DNA from: Hyphomicrobiaceae bacterium
GTDB taxonomy: Bacteria > Pseudomonadota > Alphaproteobacteria > Rhizobiales > Hyphomicrobiaceae
DNA: 7,838 nucleotides
Direction: 5' to 3'
NCBI GenBank assembly: GCA_017353825.1
Contig: JAFMSC010000185.1
Location: 1 to 7,838 of the forward strand
The notes beneath the pieces were generated by a model, which worked only from the letters and a program-made list of their open reading frames with translations, did not search any database and was not told the DNA's origin. The position numbers and the translations under genes are program-made. Below are positions 1 to 6,006 of this stretch, one piece after another. Position 1 is the stretch's first letter, and each line of letters begins with the position of its first letter.

Positions 1-15
1 TGCGCATCCTTCACC

Positions 16-38
16 TGCCGAGTGAGCCGTCCTCGGCA
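16..38. repeat. Inverted repeat, 7-base arms
   Basis: TGCCGAG at 16-22 is the exact reverse complement of CTCGGCA at 32-38, with a 9-base loop. No run of T follows on either strand, so a classical intrinsic terminator is not supported. It could be a stem-loop at the end of a gene lying left of the window. Confidence 0.4.
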
Positions 39-50
39 AGTTCACTAGCT

Positions 51-71
51 GATTCGCGAGTCGCGCGAATC
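51..71. repeat. Inverted repeat, 8-base arms
   Basis: GATTCGCG at 51-58 and CGCGAATC at 64-71 are perfect reverse complements around the 5-base centre AGTCG. This is one of the two longest perfect inverted repeats noticed in the window. It may be a stable stem-loop or a protein-binding palindrome. No T-run follows it. Confidence 0.45.
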
Positions 72-111
72 CGTTACGACATCATCGCTGCAATTGGAGT
101 CACGGAAGCAG

Positions 112-143
112 GCTGTTGGATAACAATGCTGTTGGATAACAAA
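112..143. repeat. 16-base tandem duplication (two copies)
   Basis: The unit GCTGTTGGATAACAAT (112-127) is followed at once by GCTGTTGGATAACAAA (128-143), so 15 of 16 bases match. Two direct repeats of this size with about 1.5 helical turns per unit could be paired regulator sites, or simply a slippage duplication. The element lies about 590 bases before the cytochrome start codon. Confidence 0.6.
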
Positions 144-328
144 GGGTGTGTGAGTTGCGATTGGCATCAACGATCAATGCAATTCCGGAAGAGCCTCTAC
201 GATCACCAATTCCTTGCTTGGAAGTGGGGAAACGGCCACCGATTTCAACCGCCGCTCAGTGGGGTTTGTCTCGTTGGGGTGGCCGTCCGAGGCGGATCGC
301 AAGGTGTTCGGCGCGCCCGACGAGTGAT

Positions 329-341
329 CTCTCCGGGAGAG
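329..341. repeat. Short palindrome CTCTCC-G-GGAGAG
   Basis: Perfect arms of six bases, 329-334 and 336-341, surround a single central G. It is too tight to form a stable hairpin, so if it is functional it would be a protein-binding palindrome. It may also be chance. Confidence 0.25.
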
Positions 342-414
342 GATTCGACAAGAAGAAGGAACGCAGCCGGCGGATAATATTGGACGCTTGGTTGGTCATC
401 TCTCTCGGGCAGGA

Positions 415-453
415 ACGCATTCATCATCGATGCGTAAGCCTTCCGGCTTAGGC
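415..453. repeat. Two abutting hairpins
   Basis: ACGCAT at 415-420 pairs with ATGCGT at 430-435 (9-base loop). Immediately next, TAAGCC at 435-440 pairs perfectly with GGCTTA at 445-450 around the tetraloop TTCC. The second stem can be extended by two further pairs (432-433 with 452-453) across one mismatch, which would compete with the first hairpin. No T-run follows. Confidence 0.4.
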
Positions 454-479
454 GCGCCGGACTTGCGGGAGAACTTGGC

Positions 480-496
480 ATTTCTGGTCCAGAAAT
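480..496. promoter_or_regulatory. 17-base near-perfect palindrome, candidate operator
   Basis: ATTTCTGG (480-487) and CCAGAAAT (489-496) are exact reverse complements around one central base, T. A 17-base symmetric site with a one-base centre is a typical shape for a dimeric regulator's binding site and cannot form a hairpin loop. It lies 234 bases ahead of the cytochrome start codon and is AT-rich at its edges, unlike most chance palindromes in GC-rich DNA. No matching regulator gene is present in the window, so the assignment is inferred from symmetry only. Confidence 0.35.
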
Positions 497-518
497 CGGG
501 CCTTATTGACTCCATATT

Positions 519-548
519 TCCCGCTTTAATCCGGGACTTAATGCGGGA
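519..548 (+). repeat. 12-base tandem repeat forming alternative hairpins
   Basis: TTTAATCCGGGA (525-536) and CTTAATGCGGGA (537-548) are adjacent copies with 10 of 12 matches. The segment just upstream, TCCCGC at 519-524, can pair with GCGGGA in the second copy (543-548). Its first five bases can instead pair with CGGGA in the first copy (532-536). The two pairings exclude each other. Confidence 0.4.
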
Positions 549-554
549 CGCGAG

Positions 555-705
555 CCCGGCGACGGGTATCAGCGTTGACGCTTGCCGGCCGCGGATCGCG
601 GCGAGTGCAAGAACGACACTCGAGCAACAAGGCTAAGTCGCGCCGCCAGGCACCTGGCCGCGGCAAGGCCAGTCTATTGCCGAGCGGGTAGCACCTGACC
701 GGCAA
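555..705 (+). promoter_or_regulatory. Candidate structured leader: consecutive and mutually exclusive hairpins
   Basis: Perfect stems follow one another: 555-558/563-566 with a GCGA (GNRA-type) loop; 571-574/579-582; 588-593/597-602; 602-607/617-622; then 645-650/653-658. The last group shares arms. CTGGCC at 654-659 can pair with GGCCAG at 667-672. CGGCAA at 661-666 can pair with TTGCCG at 677-682. TTGCCG can instead pair with a second CGGCAA at 700-705. Such alternatives just before a ribosome binding site (718-723) are what a translational switch or attenuator looks like. No known riboswitch or RNA-thermometer class was recognised, and GC-rich DNA makes short stems by chance, so function is an inference. 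Confidence 0.3.
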
Positions 706-717
706 AGTTGGAGCGTT

Positions 718-723
718 AGGGAA
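718..723 (+). promoter_or_regulatory. Ribosome binding site of the cytochrome b/EB_dh gene
   Basis: AGGGAA ends seven bases before the ATG at 731 and supports that start. It sits in the loop of a possible weak 4-base stem (GCGT 713-716 with ACGC 727-730), downstream of the alternative hairpins. Confidence 0.6.
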
Positions 724-730
724 CTCACGC

Positions 731-2548
731 ATGTCGTACGGACGGCCTCCGTCCACGGATGTTGGTACTGTCATTCTGCACTGGCTCATGGTAGCGCTGC
801 TTGTCGTGCTGATCGCTACCGGCCTGCGCATCGCCTCCGCCGATGCGAGCCTAAGCTGGCTCGTAGTGCTCGACCCGATGCTGCCGGTGGAGCACCTCTG
901 GTATCGTCATCTCGTCGCCGCGGCCGGGCTCGGCGCCGCCCTAGCCGCCTACGCGTTCTATGTGGTGCGCGCACGCCTGGCGCAGCGCATACGCCTCGAC
1001 CGGCGGCGCGTGGCTCTCTTGCTGCGCGCCGGCCGGCCGCGCTGGGCCTCGGCAAACGTGCTGACGGCGTGGGCCCTGCTGGTGGCGCTCGGCACCGAGG
1101 TCATCACCGGCATTGCGTTGTTCCTGGGGGCTGGTGGCCTCTGGCTGTCGGTGCATCTTCATACGACCTGGGTGCTGCTGGTGTTGGCGGCCACGCATGT
1201 GCTCGCGCACTGGAACTATGGGGGCACGCCACAGCTGCTGCGCATCTTGCGGCCCACCCGCCTGGTGATGGCCCCGCCTGCGCCCGACCTTGCCGAATTG
1301 CTGGCCGAGCAGCTGGAGCTGCGCGAGCACGAGGCTGAGCGCGGCGCCGAGACGCCGGCGAGCCTCACCGGCCTTGCCCTGGCCCCCGCAAAGTCGAAGC
1401 GCGCTGAGAGGCCTGAGCGGCCGCAGCCACCGCGGGCAGGGCCCCTTGCACGAGCCGTTGCCGCCGCCGCCATCGTGCTGGGGCTCACCATCCTTCTGGA
1501 GCAGCTCACGCGCCCAGAGCTCAAGGTGGGGCTCATCGACCGCGCGGATGCGCCACGTCTCGACGGCGACCTCTCCGACCCGGTCTGGAGCCACGCGCCC
1601 GTGGTTTCCCTGCTCACGCAGCACGGCAGCGGCTTTGGAGGGGCCGGCGAGTCTCTGGTCGAGATCAGGGCCGTGCACGACAGCGAGTACGCCTACTTCG
1701 CGTTCGTGTGGACGGACCCGACGCGCTCGCTCAAGCACCTCCCGCTCGTGAAGCGCCCCGACGGCTGGTACGTCACCCAATCGGCCGACGAGGACGAGTT
1801 GCACGAAGACAAACTCGCCATCCTGTTTGCGCGCTCGACGCTCCCTCTGATCGGCGCCGCCATCCACCTGGCGCGCGCCCCGCTTGCCGACAGGCCGCCA
1901 AGCCTCACCGGCAGGGGCCTCCACTATACGCTCGACGGCAGCATCGCCGACGTCTGGCAGTGGCGCGCCTCTCATGCCGGCCCCTCCGGCCACATCGACA
2001 ACTGCCATTTCGGCGGCCCGGCCGAGCCGACCCCCACCCAGACCGAAGGCCGCGAACGCTACCCTGGCGGTTTCGCTCGAGATCCCGGCCCGCCGACGTA
2101 TAGCGACAACTTCAATCCCGAGCCCCCTGGCGGATATCTGGCACCCGTTCGGCCGCACCGGCTGCCCGCGAACCCCGCAGCCATGACGGCCGCCCTGGGC
2201 CGCATTCAGGACGACACCGAGGCGAGCGAGAGCGAAGGCGCGCGCTGGTGGATGACCGAGGAGGAATCGGTCCCCTACACGCAAGGCGCGGACGACACCA
2301 TCGCGGTCGGCACCGTCATCCCCGGCGTAATCACGCTGTCGGGAACCCTTGAGGATGGCGGGAGCGTGCGCGGCGTCGCGCGCTGGGCAGCGGGGCGATG
2401 GGTTTTGGAGGTGGCCCGCCGCCTCAATACGGGCAGCCCATGGGATCTGCCGATCGCCAGCGGCCTGCTCATGTGGGTTGCCGCCTTTGACCATTCCGAG
2501 ACACGGCACACCTGGCACATCAGGCCGATCCGACTGGAGGTGGAATAG
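731..2548 (+). CDS. Membrane cytochrome b fused to ethylbenzene-dehydrogenase-type heme domain
   Basis: Predicted electron-transfer protein of 605 residues. The N-terminal part resembles a cytochrome b561-type anchor: four membrane segments near 14-35, 56-79, 109-132 and 136-161, with candidate heme-ligand histidines H17, H60, H142/H144 and H156. The strongly basic loop 80-105 puts that side in the cytoplasm. A charged, proline-rich cytoplasmic linker (about 163-238) leads to a fifth segment (about 239-258), which would place residues 262-605 in the periplasm. That part looks like the EB_dh heme-binding family (gamma subunit of ethylbenzene, dimethyl sulfide, selenate and chlorate redox enzymes): LDGDLSDPVW at 277-286, DKLAILF near 360-366, DVWQWRA at 407-413 and a C-terminal GRWVLEVARRLNTG at 555-568. 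Axial ligands of this domain cannot be assigned by eye. No molybdenum catalytic subunit is nearby. The start is backed by AGGGAA at 718-723; the gene is coupled to the reductase downstream. Confidence 0.85.
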   Translation: MSYGRPPSTDVGTVILHWLMVALLVVLIATGLRIASADASLSWLVVLDPMLPVEHLWYRHLVAAAGLGAALAAYAFYVVRARLAQRIRLDRRRVALLLRAGRPRWASANVLTAWALLVALGTEVITGIALFLGAGGLWLSVHLHTTWVLLVLAATHVLAHWNYGGTPQLLRILRPTRLVMAPPAPDLAELLAEQLELREHEAERGAETPASLTGLALAPAKSKRAERPERPQPPRAGPLARAVAAAAIVLGLTILLEQLTRPELKVGLIDRADAPRLDGDLSDPVWSHAPVVSLLTQHGSGFGGAGESLVEIRAVHDSEYAYFAFVWTDPTRSLKHLPLVKRPDGWYVTQSADEDELHEDKLAILFARSTLPLIGAAIHLARAPLADRPPSLTGRGLHYTLDGSIADVWQWRASHAGPSGHIDNCHFGGPAEPTPTQTEGRERYPGGFARDPGPPTYSDNFNPEPPGGYLAPVRPHRLPANPAAMTAALGRIQDDTEASESEGARWWMTEEESVPYTQGADDTIAVGTVIPGVITLSGTLEDGGSVRGVARWAAGRWVLEVARRLNTGSPWDLPIASGLLMWVAAFDHSETRHTWHIRPIRLEVE

Positions 2549-3550
2549 ATGGCGAGATTTCATGCGGTGGTTGCCAACAGTGCGCATTTCTCGGCGCGTT
2601 CGGGCGACATCCTGCTCGACGCCGCGCTGTCGAGCGGCATCGATCTGCCGCATGATTGCCGGGCCGGGCGGTGCGGGACCTGCCTCATGCGCGTGTGCCA
2701 GGGACGGACATTCGGTGGCGAGAGCCGCCAGCACGGCATGATCTACGCCTGCCAGGCGCGGGTATTCTCAGACCTCACTCTTGAATACGACGTGCTACCT
2801 CCCGTGCGGCGCGTCGAGGCCCGCGTCACCCGTCTCCTGAAGCTGACGCACGACGTAGTCGAGCTGACCATCGCGCCCGCCGGGCGGCTGCCGATCCTGC
2901 CGGGCCAGTACTGCCGCTTCATCTTCAAGGGCTTTCCCGCGCGCTCCTTTAGCCCGACGGCACCGCTGGACCGTCCGCCGGCTGGGCGCAGTTTTCGGCT
3001 CAACGTCAAGCGGTTGCGCGGTGGCCGCGTCTCGCCCAACTTTGGCCGTCTCATCAAGGTCGGGCACCCGCTCAAAGTGGAGGGGCCGTTCGGATCGGCG
3101 TTCCTGCGCCGCGGCAAGATCGGACGCCTCGTTCTGGTGGCCGGCGGCACCGGCTTCGCGCCGATGTGGGCGGTTGCCGACGCGGCCCTGCGCGAGAACT
3201 CTCAGCGGCCGATGATCCTGATCGCTGGCGTGCGCAACCTGAAATCGCTGTACATGTGGCCCGCCCTTCGCCGCGTCGCGCGTCTGCCCAACGTCAGCGT
3301 CATCGCCACCGCCGAAGAGGAGCAGGCAGGACATCCGGCGATCTTGAAGGGGCGCCCGAACGACCACCTGCCGGAGCTGACCACCAGCGATATCGTCTAC
3401 GCCGCCGGCGCCCCGGACATGGTCGACAGCGTGGCGGAAGCGGCCGAAACCGCGCGCGCCGCTTTTTACTGCGACCCCTTCGAGGCGAGCGGCCACACCG
3501 ACGAGGACAGCGGCTGGCGCAACGTGCTGTCCTGGATCGGGGCGGCGTAG
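2549..3550 (+). CDS. [2Fe-2S] ferredoxin / FAD / NAD(P)H oxidoreductase
   Basis: Single-chain reductase of 333 residues moving electrons between NAD(P)H and a one-electron partner, with the domain order of oxygenase reductases (BenC/MmoC type). The N-terminal plant-type ferredoxin domain has cluster cysteines C37, C42, C45 and C68. The FAD domain shows RSFS at 132-135 and GGRVSP at 158-163. The nucleotide domain shows VAGGTGFAPM at 197-206, YAAGAPDMV at 284-292 and CDPF at 308-311, followed by a roughly 20-residue tail. Only 22 residues separate C45 and C68, fewer than the roughly 30 usual in this class, and an extra C50 lies there. The ATG directly follows the TAG of the cytochrome gene, with GGAGG at 2536-2540, so the two are translationally coupled. 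The likely partner is therefore that cytochrome, as no oxygenase is encoded nearby. This partner assignment is inferred. Confidence 0.9.
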   Translation: MARFHAVVANSAHFSARSGDILLDAALSSGIDLPHDCRAGRCGTCLMRVCQGRTFGGESRQHGMIYACQARVFSDLTLEYDVLPPVRRVEARVTRLLKLTHDVVELTIAPAGRLPILPGQYCRFIFKGFPARSFSPTAPLDRPPAGRSFRLNVKRLRGGRVSPNFGRLIKVGHPLKVEGPFGSAFLRRGKIGRLVLVAGGTGFAPMWAVADAALRENSQRPMILIAGVRNLKSLYMWPALRRVARLPNVSVIATAEEEQAGHPAILKGRPNDHLPELTTSDIVYAAGAPDMVDSVAEAAETARAAFYCDPFEASGHTDEDSGWRNVLSWIGAA

Positions 3551-3670
3551 GCGCCGGGGCCGCTCAGGCCGCGCTCCCGCTTGGCCGCTACGTCAGGAAG
3601 ACGCTTGCGCGGGCTGGCCGTGAGTGCTTCGATCGCAGCCGGCCAACGCAAAGACCGACGCGAGGCTGGC

Positions 3671-4057
3671 ATGGCTGTGCGCATCGTTCGCCTTGGCACG
3701 CGACGGCACCCCGAGGAAGGAACGCGCATCGGCGCCGTACGACGGCTGCCGCGCGGCGTGCGCAAGGAACGCTACGCGGCCGACAACTGGCTTGATGTCT
3801 GGTATCCAGTGCTGTCGCCCAGCCCCGAGCTGTTCGCTCGTGCCAGGACCGCGCGCACCGCGGCCGACTGGCGTCTTTTCCTGCGCGCGTTCCGCACCGA
3901 GATGAATGAGCCGGCAGCCCGCCACACCCTCGACCTGCTCGCCGCCCTCTCGCGCACCGCACAGTTCTCCATCGGCTGCTACTGCGAGGACGAGTCCCGC
4001 TGCCACCGCTCGGTGCTGCGCGAGCTTTTGGCCGAGCGGGGCGCCATGCTCGCCTGA
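3671..4057 (+). CDS. DUF488 (YeaO-like) family protein
   Basis: Small soluble protein of 128 residues belonging to the DUF488 family, of which E. coli YeaO is a member; its biochemical role is not established. Visible family features are the RRLPRGVRKE stretch at 24-33, the W43-x-P-x-L-SPS segment at about 44-51, and a C-terminal CYCEDESRCHRSVL motif at 103-116, whose C103, C105, C111 and H112 resemble a metal or nucleic-acid site but are unproven. The ATG at 3671 is chosen because GAGG lies at 3662-3665 and the family similarity begins here. An upstream in-frame TTG at 3581 would add 30 arginine-rich residues of no family likeness. The gene lies 120 bases after the reductase, with which it may be transcribed, and converges on the ABC transporter operon with only 15 bases between stop codons. 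Confidence 0.8.
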   Translation: MAVRIVRLGTRRHPEEGTRIGAVRRLPRGVRKERYAADNWLDVWYPVLSPSPELFARARTARTAADWRLFLRAFRTEMNEPAARHTLDLLAALSRTAQFSIGCYCEDESRCHRSVLRELLAERGAMLA

Positions 4058-4072
4058 ACCGCCGGCAATGGC

Positions 4073-5104
4073 TCAGTTCGCCTTGGCCTGCTTCACGAAG
4101 ATGTCGATGAAGGTCTTCGATAGATCGACCGTCACGCCCTTGAACTCGGGATCGAGCTCATTGAGCGTGGCGTAGGCGCTGTCCATGCCGTCCTTGGTGA
4201 TCACGCCGGTGCGGGAATAGCTCGGCAGCGAGGCCTTCACCGCAGCCTCGTAGAGCGGCCGGTCGCCCAGCAGAAAGTCCGGCGGCACTGTATCGGCCAC
4301 TTCGGTCGGCGTGGCCTTGGCGAGCCACTGCAGCGCCGCGTATAGCGCATTGACCAGGCGCTGGGTCGTGACCGGGTTGGCGTCCGCGAAGTCCTTCTTG
4401 AGATAGAGCACGGCGGCGGGGTTGGTGCCACCGAACAACGCCTTGGTCCCCTCCTCCGTGCGGGTGTCGATCAACACCTTAATGTCGCCGTCGGCCTCCA
4501 GCTTGGAGATGACTGGATCGAGGTGCGAGACCGCGTCCACCTGCCCGTTCTTCACCGCCGCCACCGAGCTGGCGCCGCCCCCGATGCCGATGAAGGAGGC
4601 GTCGGTGGCCTTGAGGCCGGCCTTGGTCATGGCGTAGACGGCCGTGAGGTAAGTCGAAGAACCCGGCGCCGTGACGCCGATCTTCAGCCCCTTGAAATCG
4701 GCCGGCGACTTGACCTTGTCGGCCAGCGCCTTGCGCACGGCCAGCACGATGGCGGGGAAGCGGCCGAGCTCCAGCACGGCGCGGATGTCCTGGCCCTTGG
4801 CCTGCATGCGGATGGTGTGCTCGTAGGCACCCGTCACTACGTCGACAGAGCCGCCGACAAGCGCCTGCAGCGACTTGGCGCCGCCGCCGAAGTCGTTGAT
4901 CTCGACATCAAGGCCCTGCCCCTTGAAGAAGCCCTTGCGCTCGGCAATGGTGAGCGGGAGGTAGTAGAGCAGCGATTTACCGCCGACGCCCAGGACCACC
5001 TTGGTCTTTTCCGGCACCTGTGCCATCGCGGGCGCGGTCAACAGCCCGGCGATCAGCGCGCCAAACGCCACGGTCGCGGCAATCAGAAAGCGCCTTCGTT
5101 GCAT
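4073..5104 (-). CDS. NitT/TauT-family ABC transporter substrate-binding protein
   Basis: Periplasmic binding component (343 residues) of an importer in the NMT1/THI5-like, SsuA/TauA/NrtA superfamily. Residues 1-28 form a signal peptide: RRRFL at 3-7 (Tat-like), a hydrophobic core and AMA before Q29. The mature part begins with a beta strand followed by YYLPLTIAERKGFFK, typical of this fold, then a glycine-rich FGGGAKSLQALVGGSVDVV segment and an AYEHTIRMQAKGQ stretch usual in the family. Length is normal. The ligand cannot be deduced: the superfamily binds sulfonates, taurine, nitrate, cyanate, pyrimidine precursors and aromatic acids. It is the last gene of the ureF-ureG-ATPase-permease series, 107 bases after the permease, with its own strong site GAGGAAGGAA at 5111-5120. 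The longer gap and strong site would suit higher expression of the binding protein than of the membrane parts. Confidence 0.9.
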   Translation of the reverse strand: MQRRRFLIAATVAFGALIAGLLTAPAMAQVPEKTKVVLGVGGKSLLYYLPLTIAERKGFFKGQGLDVEINDFGGGAKSLQALVGGSVDVVTGAYEHTIRMQAKGQDIRAVLELGRFPAIVLAVRKALADKVKSPADFKGLKIGVTAPGSSTYLTAVYAMTKAGLKATDASFIGIGGGASSVAAVKNGQVDAVSHLDPVISKLEADGDIKVLIDTRTEEGTKALFGGTNPAAVLYLKKDFADANPVTTQRLVNALYAALQWLAKATPTEVADTVPPDFLLGDRPLYEAAVKASLPSYSRTGVITKDGMDSAYATLNELDPEFKGVTVDLSKTFIDIFVKQAKAN

Positions 5105-5211
5105 GGTTGGTTCCTTCCTCTTGGGACGGGGTCACCCTCGCCTCTAGGCCAACTTTCTCAGGTCGGCGTTGAAACCCCGAGGCGGTGGCGAGGATCTGAG
5201 CCCACCCAATC

Positions 5212-6006
5212 TCAACGCCGTGCCGTCTCCGTTGCCTGTCCCGGCCGCCACACCAGCAGGCGCCGCTCGAGGAGCGTCACCAGGTTGTCAACCAGTACGA
5301 CCACGACCGCCAGGATCAGCATTCCGGAGAACACGCCCGTCACGTCGAACACACCCTCGGCCTGCTGGATCGTGTAGCCAAGCCCGGCGGAAGCGCCGAG
5401 ATACTCGCCCACCACGGCGCCGACCAGCGCGAATCCGACAGAGGTGTGGAGCGAGGAGAACATCCACGAGAGCGCTGAGGGCCAGTAGACGTGGCGCATG
5501 AGCTGGCGCTCGTTCATCCCCAGCATGCGGGCGTTCGAGAGGATGACGGGGCTCACCTCCTTCACACCCTGGTAGACATTAAAGAACACGATGAAGAACA
5601 CCAGGGTCACGCCCAGCGCGACCTTGGACCAGATGCCAAGCCCGAACCACAGCGCGAAGATCGGCGCCAGCACCACGCGCGGCAGAGCATTGATGGCTTT
5701 CACGTAAGGGGCGAAGACCGCCGCCAGCAGCTCCTGCCGGGCGAACCAGAAGCCGATGAGGATGCCGCCGCCCGCGCCGATCACGAAGGCGAGGCCGGTC
5801 TCCGTCAGGGTGATGGCGAGGTGGCGCCAGATCTCGCTCCCCTCAAGGTCGCGAGCGCAGCGCGCCAGGACATCGAACGGGGTCGAGAAGAAGAACTGCA
5901 TCTTTCTGGGATCGCCGAGGAGCGGCGTGGTGGTGAGCACGTGCCAGACGGCGAGGCCGAGCACGGCGACGAGGACCTGAAGGGAAAGCAGTCGCGCGCG
6001 GTTCAT
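5212..6006 (-). CDS. NitT/TauT-family ABC transporter permease
   Basis: Inner-membrane permease of 264 residues, likely working as a dimer with the ATPase and binding protein beside it. It has an N-terminal membrane segment (about 8-27), then the BPD_transp_1 core with further segments near 66-88, 95-120, 126-146, 186-205 and 222-246. The cytoplasmic coupling loop (EAA-type) lies at about 158-179, reading NARMLGMNERQLM followed by WPSAL. Length fits SsuC/TauC-type permeases. The start at 6006 is chosen because its ATG overlaps the ATPase stop as ATGA (6003-6006) and AAGGA lies just upstream (6010-6014). The longer frame reaching 6264 only runs through the ATPase gene in another reading frame and shows no membrane or family character there. 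Its substrate is unknown. Confidence 0.9.
   Translation of the reverse strand: MNRARLLSLQVLVAVLGLAVWHVLTTTPLLGDPRKMQFFFSTPFDVLARCARDLEGSEIWRHLAITLTETGLAFVIGAGGGILIGFWFARQELLAAVFAPYVKAINALPRVVLAPIFALWFGLGIWSKVALGVTLVFFIVFFNVYQGVKEVSPVILSNARMLGMNERQLMRHVYWPSALSWMFSSLHTSVGFALVGAVVGEYLGASAGLGYTIQQAEGVFDVTGVFSGMLILAVVVVLVDNLVTLLERRLLVWRPGQATETARR

Larger units (their letters stand above)
1..730. other. Gene-free, lower-GC region rich in inverted and tandem repeats
   Basis: I find no convincing gene in these 730 bases. The open frames are short, lack a good ribosome binding site, have a composition unlike the neighbouring genes and resemble no family I know. GC is visibly lower than in the rest of the window. 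The region holds several perfect inverted repeats with arms of 6-8 bases, two short tandem duplications, and a nearly continuous run of hairpins between about 519 and 705; these are listed separately. No tRNA, rRNA, insertion sequence or clear sigma-70 promoter was seen. A long untranslated leader or promoter region for the cytochrome gene at 731, or decayed sequence, would both fit. Confidence 0.6.

Noticed and set aside
154..327. A stop-to-stop stretch of 57 sense codons with protein-like composition, ending with TGA at 325-327
   Set aside because: It has no usable start and no upstream continuation (TGA at 151-153). It could be a gene remnant, but no family was recognised.
126..451. Overlapping short plus-strand frames of 83 and 101 codons
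   Set aside because: No ribosome binding site, no recognisable family, and skewed Arg/Ser/Gly composition. They also conflict with one another.
506..530. Possible sigma-70 promoter (TTGACT at 506-511, TTTAAT at 525-530)
   Set aside because: The spacer is only 13 bases, too short for a standard promoter, and no better -10 box lies at the right distance.
388..636. An 82-codon plus-strand frame
   Set aside because: It has no supporting ribosome binding site or family likeness and runs through the dense hairpin region, which explains the sequence better.
941..2734. A 597-codon open frame on the minus strand opposite the cytochrome gene
   Set aside because: It is an antisense shadow of a GC-rich gene. 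Its product is rich in Arg, Gly and Ala without any family motif, while the plus-strand frame has clear membrane segments and EB_dh features.
3605..3651. Imperfect hairpin after the reductase gene (GGCTG 3612-3616 with CAGCC 3636-3640, or TGGCCG 3615-3620 with CGGCCA 3640-3645)
   Set aside because: The alternatives conflict, the loops are large and no T-run follows, so a terminator cannot be supported.
3581..3670. A TTG-initiated N-terminal extension of the DUF488 protein
   Set aside because: The added 30 residues have no family likeness, and the ATG at 3671 has a GAGG site five bases upstream.
5105..5211. Possible hairpin between permease and binding-protein genes (CCTCGCC 5136-5142 with GGCGAGG 5187-5193)
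   Set aside because: The loop is 44 bases and no other support exists. The gap may still matter for differential expression, but the structure is not convincing.
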